64,000 bases of DNA from contig JASBNA010000099.1 in NCBI GenBank assembly GCA_038087015.1, forward strand, positions 48,249 to 112,248. Reading direction: 5' to 3'. This document shows positions 23,030-34,790 of this stretch, one piece after another. Within the stretch, counting starts at the first letter, position 1, and each line of letters begins with the position of its first letter. The position numbers and the translations under genes were made by a program. Source of the DNA: Cerrena zonata. Lineage: Eukaryota > Basidiomycota > Agaricomycetes > Polyporales > Cerrenaceae. The notes below the pieces were generated by a model. It saw only the letters and a list, made by a program, of their open reading frames with translations, made no database searches and was not told the origin of the DNA.

Positions 23030-23035
23030 TTTATA
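23030..23035 (-). promoter_or_regulatory. TATA box of the left 128-aa gene
   Basis: TATAAA on the minus strand about 135 nt upstream of the ATG, in a block conserved with the right arm (TATAAA at 38768-38773). The leader between contains a CCACACACC-type C/A-rich repeat. Confidence 0.55.
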
Positions 23036-24034
23036 TGGTGCTGACAGTCCGCGGATTCCGAGAGAGGCTGACCACCGCAAAGTCTAGATCCCGAGTGCGT
23101 CGTATGGTGTCATTCTGCGGCATTGTACAAGTGAGGAACATACAGCTCGAGAGGCCAGGGATATTTAGACAGCTGGCTATACACGGTTAGAGTCTCTGGC
23201 CGGAGTGACCGAGAATACTGGATAGACAAAAAAAGGGATCGAGATCACTTTATCGACCGCATGGAACGCCGGGACACTAAAGCTATCAAGTTAGAGGTAG
23301 TTGTGTCGAAGTGGCGAATATAAAAGCTCAGAGGCAGTAGATCTGAAACGAAGAGCGATCGAGACCGACTTTGAATGGGTAAAAATAGCGACACGCAGGT
23401 GTAACAGCGTAGCTTACTGGCAGGTATATACGCTGAAGCGCGCGAATACTATATCTCAACTTCATCTGTGATAAAGACTCACCTTGAGTGAAGGAAATCC
23501 AAGTCCTTCCAGTTCTCCCTGTGATCAATCTATGCGGCGAAGGGACACGAAGAGCGGATCCTTTGGTCTGACTGCCAGGCTCGACGGAGTCCGTCCACCC
23601 GGTATGTTGGGCGACCTCTGGCACTCAAGGTAATGTAGTACAGGCCGCTGTTTCAAGCTGAAAGTCCCTGCAATACTAAGTACTGAGCGCGCTGGAGTTT
23701 GCACGATGAAGTTCACCAGTGGAAGTAATAAAACTGAAATTGAAATTGATCAAATCGCGGTAATCGCATCTTATCTTATCTCAGACCGAGCTGTATATCG
23801 TGGCGGTGCCGAATTCAGCATGAACTCATCGGGTCAGAAGTTCACATACCCTGACAGTTGTACTAGTAACAGTTGTAACAACTTCCTTTATGTTATCCGC
23901 GCCGACTCAGGGTCTTACACGATGTATCATGCTCCGGTGTTGCAATTATTCAGCGACAGGGTCCACTTCTTTATATACTGCCCACGGTTCAACCGTGGCG
24001 TATTCGGCGTATTCCCAGTGCACTCCACACCGCC

Positions 24035-26032
24035 ATGTTGTACCTCTGCGCTGTTCTTTCTATTCTCAGCTTTGCAGTATACCAAATAACTTTACACCGT
24101 CGCCGTCATTCACTCCTGCCTCCCGGACCGAAAGGACTACCTGTGGTCGGAAATGTCCTTGATTTCCCTTCGTCCAGCATATGGGAAACCTTTACTGGTT
24201 GGAAATCTCGCTACGGTACGCTGAACATGACTAACGACTCCATTTAAGCTATCTACTAGTAAGGCTTATTTGAGACCATTGATAGGTGACATTGTCTATC
24301 TCTCCCTTCTTGGACAACCTGTTATTATTCTGAATTCCGCAAACGCTACAAATGATCTCCTTCAGAAGCGTGGTGCAAACTATGCAAACCGTCTCGTATT
24401 ACCGTTCAGGGATGAGATGTAGGTGCCTTAGATATCTCTGATTTATATCCTTTGATGAGTCGCCATATAGGATGGGCTGGAGGTGGACAATTACTACCAA
24501 CTCTGGAGAACGACATCGCAAGATGCGATCCTTAGCGCAAAGATATTTTGTTTATCAAGTGAAACAGTATTACAGTATACAAATCGATGAAGCCCGGACG
24601 CTTGCTAGACGTATCTTGACAATACCCGCTAAGTTCGATGAATACATCACAGTGTAAGCCGTCTTCCTCTGTTATGTTTTCCGAAACCTCTGAATTATGT
24701 GTTGAATAGGTATGCTGCAAGTATCATGCTTCGTATCGGATATGGGCATCGTGTGGAGACCATAGATGATGGATTGCTTACAATCATCAACAAAGCATTA
24801 GAAGCTTCTGCAATCAACACTACCGCTGTCGATATCTTCCCTATTCGTAAGTTGTTACCCGATTATGTATTTGCAAGACTCTGATGATGAGATATCAGTA
24901 CGATACTGGCCAGAATGGCTTCCTGGAGGAAACTTCCATCGTATCGCGCGCGAAGGAAAGGCAATGATGGAGAAGATGCGAGACGTACCTTTTGAACAAG
25001 TAAAGAAGAACTGGGTTCGTAGAAACCTAAGCAAATCTCTAATACCGCCCCATAATGACACTGCGTTTACAGGAAGACGGTACTGCTGAACCGTGCTATG
25101 TTACTGTCCTGCTGGAAAACATTGGTAAATCTGCTCCGAAAGAAGAAGAATTGCTGGTCCGCGATAGTGCCGGTACGATGTACATTGCAGGCTCTCACTC
25201 GGTATGTACTCAGATGCATAGTGTGCTCCGCCCTAACCTTGATAATTAGACAACATCCACCATCAGGACATTCATACTGGCGATGATTTTGTTTCCCGAG
25301 GTACAAATTTGTGCTCAGGAGGAGGTAGACCGTGTGACTGGTGGTCAACGACTACCCACAATGGACGACAATAAGTCCATGCCGTATGTCAATGCTCTGA
25401 TTCTTGATGTATTGAGATGGAACTGTGTTGCTCCCACTGGTTTGTCTCGCTCGTCGTATACCATTCAGCTAGTAGTACTAACGCTAGTTTATGTCCAGCT
25501 TTTCCCCACGTGTCTATATCCGACGACGAATACATGGGCTACCATATTCCAGCAGGGAGTCTCGTTTATGGAAATATATGGTAAATCTACCTTTCCATTC
25601 ATTCTTGGCCACACTTCTTGACCGATTTGTAATGCCAGGGCTATCACTCGCGATCCCAAATTATTCCCAAACCCAGAATCCGTTGACCCCACACGCTACC
25701 TGACTCCGGAGGGGAAAGAACTTGCAGACATAGTCAATAGCAACCTGTTTGGATGGGGAAGGAGACTTTGTCCTGGTAAAGAAATGTCCGAGGGATCTAT
25801 TTTCATCGCTGTCACCATGATTCTTGCTACTTTCACAATCGCTAGACCTCGCGACGACTCAGGACAGGTGTACGAGCCTCGTGTTCGCTGGTCGCCCGCC
25901 TTCATTCGGTATGTCACTCGAAGTTCCTACATTAAGGTGGTATTGATTACCTTCCACAGCGAGTTGCTACCATTTGAATGCACCATCACACGTCGGTCTC
26001 CGTTGATGGCGGAACAACTAGCCCTGTACTAA
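24035..26032 (+). CDS. Cytochrome P450 monooxygenase, divergent active-site motifs
   Basis: Multi-exon gene (about nine introns) starting with an N-terminal membrane anchor (MLYLCAVLSILSFAVYQI) and proline-rich hinge PPGPKGLPVVGN. The heme-binding loop FGWGRRLCPG is intact. Other motifs deviate from the usual P450 pattern: the I-helix reads AGSHSTTS (Asp of A-G-x-D-T-T replaced by His), the K-helix ExxR reads DVLR, and the C-helix GERHRKMR lacks the expected Trp. The join TAFPHVSISDDEYMGYHIP through a GTTTGT...GTCCAG intron and GSLVYGNIWAITRD are typical of fungal P450s annotated as O-methylsterigmatocystin oxidoreductase-like. Frames are open, so it may be a specialised or decaying enzyme. 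Substrate unknown. Confidence 0.85.
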
Positions 26033-26085
26033 GAAAGAATGTTATATGTATTGCGACGTGATCTACCCTGGGTCGACATCACTTT

Positions 26086-27308
26086 TTAGGAGAAGCACGA
26101 CAACGTGAGGTTCTGTTGCAACCGGTTCAAAACCACAGCCTGTGTCGCGGCACCAACATCCTTCTTGGTGTTCGCATCAATAACCGTAACACTGACGAAA
26201 CAGCCTCCACTCCTGACGACAGTAGATTCATCGGGAAGATGAGTAGTACCACAAGTCTGAACATCGGTAGCGCTTGAGTCCGAGATGAGTCTGGTGAATA
26301 CGAACTTGAAGTTGTTGGCGTTGGTACATCCACTTCCGGAAGTCGCTGCCAAGTTGACATTCAGGGTGATGTTGGCAGGGAGGATAGGTCGAGCTGCAGG
26401 TGTGAGCAAAGCCCTGGTGAACTTTGCTACGAGTGAAGCGTAAAGACGTGCGGCAACACTTGAAGTGGAGTTGGGGTCGCTATCGAGAGTCGTATAAATG
26501 ACTTGCGAAGCGGTAGCTCCTGAGAATGCTGTTGAAGGAATTCCTTCTTTCGCGGCTTCGCATGCTGCACCTCTATACAAGGACGATTTATCGCATGAGA
26601 TATGTTATCAGGAATTCTCTCAGATATAAACTTACACAGTTCCTGAACCTGTGATTCCAGAGCCAAGATTGGCTGTACGAGATAAGAGAGTTTAGAAAGT
26701 ATTTTTATGACATAAGAGTAATGAACACGTACTGCCCACGTTCGGTCCACTGACAACAAAGTCAGGTGAAGAGTTGAAGAATTTTGGAGCCAATGTTTGA
26801 ATCCCAAATCTCGCGGAATCCACACTGCGGACAACAGATTTAGAGGTCGGTTGCAATAGAAATGCAAATATAAACATATAAAACATACGGGAATGCGTTC
26901 ACGTAATTGAGGCGGGCTAGCATTATCGTAAGAGACTGAACATTATGGGATGATGACTGAGATACTCACGATTCGATGCATTAAAACCTGTAGCAGGTGA
27001 GCCAGACGGGCAAGTGTTAAACTCGCAGGGTTGTGTCAGAGGGACTGGAGTAGCTGTCGAGGATCCCGTGCCCGATTCTTGCAATGCGGGTGCTGATAAT
27101 ACAACCTGGAAAGATAGCAGGTGTAAGCAAAACAGGAATCGGTTCGTGTTTAGTCACAAATACAAACGTTGAAGCCTGCGGCAATTAAGGCGTCGTTTTG
27201 AGCACGAATTTGAGCGACTGCCCAGCCATCATCGTTGGTCAATATGATATTTTGAGAGTATACTTTCTGAAAGGAACCGAGAGCGAGGATGACACTGAGG
27301 AGATGCAT
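26086..27308 (-). CDS. Secreted SurE-like 5'/3'-nucleotidase (paralogue A)
   Basis: Starts MHLLSVILALGSFQKVYS, a signal peptide, then QNIILTNDDGWAVAQIRAQ: the SurE N-terminal NDDG metal-binding motif. Later exons give VVLSAPA (conserved Ser), SPDFVVSGPNVG (conserved Asn) and the exon beginning GAACEAAKEGIPSTAFSG, all hallmarks of SurE acid phosphatase/nucleotidase folds. The C-terminal exon runs to LSCFS (stop at 26086) and carries cysteine pairs suited to secretion. Five or six introns. It lies head-to-head with the upstream region of an MFS transporter gene. A second copy (30991-32182) lies on the other side of that transporter, on the same strand. Confidence 0.88.
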
Positions 27309-28551
27309 TGCGTTTCAAAGGAGCAGGCTTCTTCGCCGTTGATGGTGCAATTTCAATTGGTGTCTTTATACCTCGAAAGAAGATAAAAATACCACTCACT
27401 GGTCCAGGTTTCTTCATACCGCATTACGCACGTTCGATGAATTGTCGGAAGCGAGGAAGGTTTAGAGCATTGCGGCGGTCAGAAGTCCAGGTCTCATATG
27501 GTACAAGACACCTAGAAAACGAATGTGGTTCTGAATTGGGGTAATTGATCATCGCAGCTGCACTAGGCATGTGCAACGATGGTTATAGATACGTCAGTCA
27601 TATGCAAGCCGTGGGTGCATCTCTGTACGGATATAGAGATATCTAGACGAATCGTTGAACGTTCAAACGTTCATGGGCAGGATCTAGAGCAATCATGAAG
27701 GTTTAGAGAGAACAGGGTCCTTGTCTTGGCAGATCATAATGGGACCCAGTCATAGCGAGATCGGTTCGAACTTTGATGCATAATCATGATGATGTCAAAA
27801 ACAAATCGCCAACTTCAAGTTCAACCCAAGTACAATATACTGTACACATGCATGTAATATACCCACTCAAATAATGGCTCAGGTTTCCTTTCGACTTAAA
27901 TACGCACTTGTTGGAAAGTAAGTCAGTTTGCAGTTAGTATGGACCTGTTCTGTAAGGTGTATGTTGTCGAGTTGTTTAGAAGCTTGCATGTATAGATGAC
28001 CGCATCCTGAAGGCCTAACAAGTGGGAATTACCCAAGCTCTAGTCAACTTTACCGTCAGACATTGAAGCTATTGTGATCGACCAAGGAGCTCGTTGCACT
28101 TCTCCCCGGCAAGTATTCAAGATAGAGCTTTGATGCACAGAGGGCTACATGGGCCCGCTATATCCAAATCAGCAGGTGAAATGCATCGCGGGGCTGTATG
28201 CCGACGTCCCGGCTTATGTCCTTATGCATCGTTCTCAGCAAGCACCAGGAACCAGCAGGAAGCTTATCACGCGCACCTCGACATATCAATAACATATTCA
28301 CCCCTCTTTATAGGACCGACCACCACCATACAATGGTGTTTTGAACATGGCAGGCACCTCAGACAGTTTGGAGGAACACTCTCGGGTGAGTCTAGTCAGT
28401 TTCCGCGATCACCGATCGTTCTTGGCTCAATATTCAATCTTCTCCAAACCCTCATGTTGCCCTGACAATTCCCCTCTGCAAGGTTCATCACGTTCTTCGA
28501 CCTGCGGATTGTGACAGCGAACGTGTCTCTTCCTGCGGCCCTCAAGCAGCT
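27309..28551. other. Divergent promoter region between SurE A and the MFS transporter
   Basis: About 1.2 kb of AT-rich sequence without a supported gene; short frames at 28094-28465 have no recognisable content. It presumably holds both promoters. Confidence 0.4.
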
Positions 28552-30728
28552 ATGGAGAGGGATTCCGATGATTCCACCAAAGCGAGTTTAGGAGATTCCA
28601 AAGCGGGATTGATGGTCACTACGGAAGTCTCAAATGACCTAGATGAGACGCAGCACGAGTACCGCCTCTATAAACGTCGGTTTGTGGGGCAAGTAGCACT
28701 GGTGAGATCTCATTCAAATTGATTCCCGAAAATGACTATTGAACCAATATCATGATCGTTAGTTCCTACTTTGTGTAGGGAGTGCTATGCCATGGCCATG
28801 GTTTGGACCCATAGCAAATGATGGTACGTTCATCCCTTTCCTAGACTCTATACCTCACTAGACATGTTCAATAGTCCAGGCTGAATATGGGTTTTCTCTC
28901 GACCAAATTAATTGGCTGGGTACTGTCACGAACGTCGTTCTCTTGCCTGTCTCTCTCTTAGTACCGGGAATCTGTTCACGATATGGGATACAGCGGACGG
29001 TCAGTATTATCGTGGCACAACAACAAACATCTCTTCCTAATTCTATCTGTCTTTAGTGTGAGATCGGAGCAGTCTTCTTGTTGGTTTCGGCGTGGGTACG
29101 ATACGCAGGGACTGCAAACGTCTCTTCAGAAGCGTCGTATGCCCTCATCATTCTTGGACAGGTACGTATTACCCACTTATAACCATTCCACCCAGCTCAT
29201 CATGTTCAGATTATTGGGGGAGCTGCCCAACCGTTCTTCCTCATTCTTGGTCCCAAGTACTCGCAGACTTGGTTCGACCTCAAGGGTCGTATGACTGCCA
29301 CAATGGTCCTCTCTGTGGGTGAGTAACACCACCTTTGTATCTGTGTGCATGTCTTGATGTTCTCGATGCTCAGCGAACCCTGTCGGAGGTATGTCAATAG
29401 TGTGGGTTTATCGGACGAGGCGTAAACATGTTTCTAGGCGCGCTCGCTCAGCTGATCAGTCCAATCCCTGGAAATGTCAAGACATCGGTAAGTAAACAGA
29501 GCACCATGTAACTTTTCATCTCTCTGACTTGTCGTAGATTTTGGTGTTGGGAATTATCAGCACTGTCATCGCACCTCTTTCCCTCTTGGTGGGAAGCGCA
29601 CCACCTACTCCTCCAAGTAAGCAAATCCCTTCCCTCAGAGTGGTCTATTTACAACCTTTTTTCATAGCCTTCTCTGCAACGCATGCAAATCCCGGAAATG
29701 ACTCCCTTCTACGTGCTATGTTGGGCAAGGAGCCTGAAGACTTACCGACTCATATGACCGTTCGTGAGCGGTTCGACTTCGGGGTTATGGTTTTGATTTT
29801 TGGGCTTCTCGTCGGAGTGTGAGTTCTAAACGCATTCTAATTACATATGATTACCAGCATTGACTCACTGACGATTACCTCAGAGTGACCGCTTTCTCCG
29901 TTTTGACAGCTCAAGTCTTCGTATGTGTCTTTAGTCTTGTATATTCACAATTTGTGACTAACGACAATATGAATTACTTGTAGGAACCATATGGCTACTC
30001 AGACACCGTCTCTGGCCTCATGGGGGCCGTGCTGCTTCTCGTTGGCCTCGTCTTTGCCATCATAACATCGCCGTTGTTTGATAGGGTCCTTACTCATCAC
30101 ATGGCACTTGTATGCAAGATTCTGTGCCCAATCCTTGGAGTTCTGTGGTTGAGCCTCATTTGGGCAGGTACGACGTTGTAAATTGAACGATGATACCTGT
30201 GACTGACATCGAGTATGTAGTCAAACGAGATAATACAGGAGGACTTTTTGCCATTATGGCCATCATAGGAGCTACCAGTCTGACATTGCTGCCTGTCGCT
30301 TTGGAACTTGCTGTCGAGTTGACGAGGAACCCAGATGGTAGTGCTGCCATTCTTTGGTTCTCGTGCGTTCAGTCATATTGTCTCGATGGTTTCATTTTTG
30401 CTAATGCGAGTTCTTTAGAGGCAACCTGTTCGGTATCATCTTCGTTCTTGGTACGTCCCCCCTTTTGCTATTTATCGTCTAATACCGACTCACATCCGAA
30501 ATAGTCGAAGGAGCGATGCGAGCATCGGACTCAGCAGACCCGCCTAACAACTTACATAGCGCCTTGATCTTCCAAGGTGCCTTTGTATGTGCACTCGTCA
30601 TCTTTATCTTCTTCCTGCATGGCGAGCAGAAACGGCGACGAACGGACGAGCATCATGCTCAGAAAGCCAAAGAAGCCAAAGAGCAGATTGACTTGAAGGC
30701 AACATCTCCTTCGATCGTTTCTCCTTGA
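28552..30728 (+). CDS. Major facilitator superfamily transporter, FLVCR-like
   Basis: Starts MERDSDDSTKASLGDSKAG; about ten short introns. The first transmembrane region follows YRLYKRRFVGQVAL and includes MPWPWFGPIAND. Next come LDQINWLGTVTNVVLLPVS, the loop PKYSQTWFDLKGRMTATMVL and NPVGGALAQLISPIPGN. A WFD...GR...T-M signature after TM5 with NP-x-G-x-A is typical of FLVCR/DIRC2-type solute carriers. The C-terminal half has six further helices (LMGAVLLLVGLVFAIITSP, LFAIMAIIGATSLTLLPVA), and ends with a charged cytosolic tail (GEQKRRRTDEHHAQKAKEAK). Twelve helices are plausible. Substrate unknown; animal relatives move heme, choline or other organic solutes. Lies between two SurE paralogues. 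Confidence 0.87.
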
Positions 30729-30990
30729 TTTCTTGAACATTGATGCCCCTTTTTAACGTTTATATGCTAACTTGATACACAAGGGGAAACTCTTGTCATG
30801 ATACCTGAACAATGTTGGTTTGGATGTAATTTTTAGTTGCATGTACCTGTAGTTTAGTTCAGATGTTGTTTGTTTGTTTGTTCTTTTGCGACTGTGACAG
30901 GTCGATTTATGCAAATCCGGATCTTGAACGATGTCCACTACTTTTAACAGAAGTAAACATAACATTTGGCATTACTATTAGTCATTAGAA

Positions 30991-32182
30991 TCAAGGAAGG
31001 CAAGTGAAGCCGAGTCCGCTCAAGCTATCGAGTACGCTTTGCTGGTTAGTACTCGAAGCATCCAATTTGGTGTTCATATCAAGCGCAACAACACTCGCGA
31101 AACAACCAGCCTTCTTCACCACAGTATCATCCAAAGGCAGCCTTCCGCCATTATTGCAGGTAACAACATCGAGAGCGAGAATGGGAGGGAACATTCTAGC
31201 CAATACCCATTTGACGTCACTAGTGGTTTGGCATCCGGTTTGACGGGTGGGGTAGTTGACGTTCAATACGACACCCGAGGGGAGTTTAGGGTTGGCGGAA
31301 GAGGTGGAGAGGATAGACATGAAGTGAGTTGTGACGTCGGCGTAGAAGCGAGAGGCGAGGGTTCCGGTGGAGGTGGGGTCCGAATCGAGAGTGGTGTAGG
31401 AGACCGCGCCTTGGTTTGAGCCCGAGAAGGCAATCGAAGGGACACCTTCTTTTGCTCCTTCGCTCGCAGCCCCGCTAAAATTCAAGTTAATTCAAGTAAG
31501 TATGGATGAGATGAGAGATACTTACACAGTTCCGGAGAAGAAGACTGCAAGAGCAGTGTTCACTACGAGAAGTATCATTATGTGAGTATTTAAAATTCAA
31601 CAAAAAATAGCACCATGCTTACATCCGTTGTTGGGACCGCTCACGACGAAATCCGGCTTGGACCCAAATAGCTTGGGCGAAAGCGTTTGGATACCATATT
31701 TAGCACCGTCCGCACTAAGGAAATGTGAGATCACTGTCCGTCAACTCGAACTGAAGGTCAAACTAACGGGAAACCATTAACGTAGTTGAGCAAAGCTAAG
31801 AGGGGAATAAGTCTCTAAGCTTGTATATGTAGTGTATATCTTACGATTGCTGGCATTGAATCCTTGAGCAGGAGAGTTTGCAGGGCAACTGTCGAACTCG
31901 CAGGGATCAGTTCTCGGTCCCGGCGTGCTCGTGCGTGAGCCAGTGCCCGACTTGTTCTCCGCAGGCGCAGATAGCACGACCTAAACAGAGCCCTGATGAG
32001 ATCCAATTTCAAATTTTTGAAGTAAGAAAAGTTGGGCTTACATCGAAGTTGGCGGCATGGAGCGCCTCCCACTGTGCACGAATCTGAGCTATAGCCCATC
32101 CGTCATCGTTTGCGAGCACAATCTTCTGAGCAAGCGCAGAGGAGCCAGAGAGCAGCAAGGACGCGAGAAGGAGCACACGCAT
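30991..32182 (-). CDS. Secreted SurE-like 5'/3'-nucleotidase (paralogue B)
   Basis: Starts MRVLLLASLLLSGSSALA (signal peptide), then QKIVLANDDGWAIAQIRAQ with the NDDG motif. Further exons give SGTGSRTSTPGPRTD, the FDSCPANSPAQGFNASN loop, the Asn motif DFVVSGPN and GAASEGAKEGVPSIAFSG. The final exon includes VTCNNGGRLPLDDTVVKKAG and ends FTCLP (stop 30991-30993). Exon structure and sequence match paralogue A at 26086-27308, so the two arose by duplication around the intervening transporter gene. Expected to be an extracellular metal-dependent phosphatase acting on nucleotides or other phosphomonoesters. Confidence 0.88.
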
Positions 32183-33039
32183 GATGGGGGAGGATGAGAT
32201 GGTTTGAGAGAAGGTACCCCGACACAACCGACTCAAGCGCACTGGTCGGGCAATTTATAGATTTTGAGGGCGGAAGCAGAAACACCCAGCGGAAAGCTAA
32301 AGCCGTTTGAATGTCATGACACGATGCCTGAGTTGTGCTTGTCGGCCCCAGTGTTATTCTTAGAAAGCCCACGTTCTATAGCTACCAAAAGCTGCATATG
32401 AGCTTACTTGGCGACCTTGAGTGACGTACCCAGGAGTTGCCACATGGGTCATGTTCAGCATCAGAGACAGAAAGGTCAGAAGAGATCCAACGTGCGCCTC
32501 GCATGAACTGAATATGGGCGGGTTGTTAGGACCCATGTAGTGTTCAAGGTACAGACAACCAGGAGGCCTATTTCAGTCTATTCAAAAAGAAGAATCACAG
32601 CGTGTAGGGGGCGGGAGTGCGTGGACTTTGAGATCTGAGCATAGAGTAAGAGATCAATAGTTCCTCAGCTGGGATGTATTGTGTGGTTCAAGTATATGGA
32701 AGCGAATACCAGAAACCATACGCGAGGGGTGGCGGGGTAAGCCAAGCAATAAATGCAATTACGTTCCACCTTCCTTCCTGATGATCACTGGGGCGCCGTG
32801 TAACGACTGGGACATTCAAGTTCCTTTACTATGCAACATGACCCAGATTCTAATAGAGTATTCGAGCTGAATCTCTGACTTGGCTAGCCTGCGAACCCAT
32901 TCAGAGGTGGATTCCAGAGGAAGATGATGGAGGTCATGAAGCAAGTTTTTAGAACAATAACAACAATGCATCCACCAAACTCGTGTATCGATCGAATTGT
33001 ATCGCTGCCACTCATAGATCTTTCCTTCTCTACTCCAAT
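32183..33039. other. Intergenic stretch
   Basis: Promoter region of SurE B and the otubain gene (divergent). No supported gene. Confidence 0.4.
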
Positions 33040-34632
33040 ATGAGCAATACCGATCAACTGGAATCGGAGCCATTGCAAGATGAACCTCGTACGTACTACA
33101 GCTTCTTGGCTCAACTACTATGACCGTAACTGCTAGACCCGTTTCACAGCCAAGATTGTGAAGAAAGTCGCTGAACTACCCGAGGATGATACTGAGCCGC
33201 CACTATGGGCACGCGTAGACCAAACTCCAGCTGATAGTACGTGACAATTATCGTAGGCAAACGATCCATGTACATATTCACAGCGCCATACAAGATGAAC
33301 GAGAGCTTACCGGCGGAGCTGAGCCCCCTCCAGGATGGACGATCACCGAGCCGTCCGGTGAGTGCGGTACTTTGGTCTTCTAACTGTACCAGGTACCGAT
33401 GATATTCGTCACGGGCTGCTGCGAGCAGAACTCTCTACTCTGGCTCCTCAGATCTTTTCAATATGAACGAGGTGCGTCAGTTTATGTATGCACAGGACGC
33501 GTTTAACTGTGCGCCTTGTCAGTAGGCCACCATCGAAGATACAATCCCTAAGGATCGCCCTCTCATTGCTCCTCTGGCACCTATGGGAGTCCTCCGTGCT
33601 GAATATGAGAATGGGAACCAGGTCTTTGTACAGCAGATCGATTGGCTTGTCAATAATGGCTACAAGGGCATCCGACGCACTAGAGGAGATGGTACGTTCA
33701 TACTACTTATTCCTAGTGGCCCAAACTGAGCGTTGTTTGATGTAAAGGTGATTGCTTCTATCGTTGTAGGTTCCCCTCTTCATAGAAGATCATATTGAAA
33801 CGTTATAACGTGTTCTGTTGATCAATCACAGCTCTTGCTTTTGCGTATGTCGAAAGGATCATGAATTCGGAAGACGTGGATCTGAACGTCATGCGAGCAA
33901 TTTCCACCCTCGAAGCAACTCCTCAAATGCTCCTAGAGGTTGGATTCCAAGAGTTGGTATTCGAAGACTTTCTGGATATCTTCAAGGATCTTATCACACG
34001 CATTGTACAACCAGAACCCGGACGCTCGAGATTGACGGGACGAGTATTGTTCGATACGTTCAATAATGCTGAAGGTAAACAACACACGTCCGTAATATAT
34101 TGAGTTTCTATTGACTTGGGTACGAAATATAGAAAGCAACTCGATCGTAATGTACCTTCGGCTCCTCACATCTGCCCAGATTCGTCTCGCCCCAGAAGAC
34201 TTTGCCCCTTTCTTGTTCCATCCAGAAATTGGAGAACCTATGGAAACTGTATCTTTCTGCGAGAACTTCGTGGAAGCTGTTGGCAAGGAAGCGGGTGGGT
34301 TTCCCCTTTTTATAGCTTAATTCAATATCTCACTAATACACTCAAAAATAGACCATGTACAGATGACCGCGTTGACTCGTGCACTCAAGATCAACGTCAA
34401 TGTGGCGTACCTCGATGGCCATGCGCGCAGTGACGGAGTGGTCACAGTTGACTTTGTCAAGTTTGATAACGCCACAGAACCAGAAGAACCTATCAGCCTT
34501 CTCTACAGGTATGACACAAACTGGGGATCTACATAGACCATCAATCTAACATCATTCGCTAGGCCTGGTCATTATGATATCCTTGATAGTAAAGATCAAG
34601 AGGATCTCACTAGTTTGGACCCTTTGTGGTAG
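33040..34632 (+). CDS. Otubain (OTU-family deubiquitinase, OTUB1-like), one apparent single-base frame break
   Basis: Starts MSNTDQLESEPLQDEP. Readable pieces are WARVDQTPAD, EPPPGWTITEPSG, LLRAELSTLAPQIF, ATIEDTIPKDRPLIAPLAP, RAEYENGNQVFVQQIDWL and RTRGDGDCFYRSLAFAYVER, which holds the catalytic Asp and Cys. The C-terminal His motif RPGHYDIL is near the end, before a terminal DPLW. Otubains cleave ubiquitin chains (usually Lys48) or block E2s. The catalytic DCFYR is encoded by an 18-nt microexon (33748-33765) between introns of 56 and 66 nt. At about 33455 the frame breaks in a TTTT run; one extra T would restore ...QIF..NMNEATIE, so this is a real mutation or a base-calling error. Confidence 0.88.
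33748..33765 (+). other. 18-nt microexon encoding the otubain catalytic cysteine
   Basis: GTGATTGCTTCTATCGTT is preceded by ...GTAAAG and followed by GTAGGT. The preceding exon ends GGAGATG (33691) and the next begins CTCTTGC (33832); joining them gives G-D-G-D-C-F-Y-R-S-L-A-F, exactly the OTU active-site signature. No longer exon can supply these residues. Confidence 0.85.
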
Positions 34633-34790
34633 TATATATGTACTTCCTTCGATTCAGATTAAGTGTCTAAATGTACAGTAACCTTCTAACAGATGTCTAC
34701 AGCTAGACGAAATGTAAATGTAGTGCACTCTTCATCCTGGCAAGAGGTCCCTAGATCGTTTTGCCTACTCGTCAACATCCGCACTACGAT

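Larger units (their letters stand above)
19600..23375 (-). repeat. Left arm of a large inverted segmental duplication
   Basis: Reading the minus strand from 23375 down to 20340 reproduces the plus strand from 38432 to about 41560. Matching landmarks include the shared promoter block, the 128-aa gene, four introns, GGGGAC-type repeats, a conserved block with CTCCGTAGTCGCGACC and the GCTTACGTAAGC palindrome. Beyond that, homology resumes between the DUF7770-like gene here and the relic at 45.84-46.32 kb. The inner edge lies near 23372-23375 versus 38432. Estimated identity is high (the 128-aa proteins differ at 4 residues). Confidence 0.85.
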
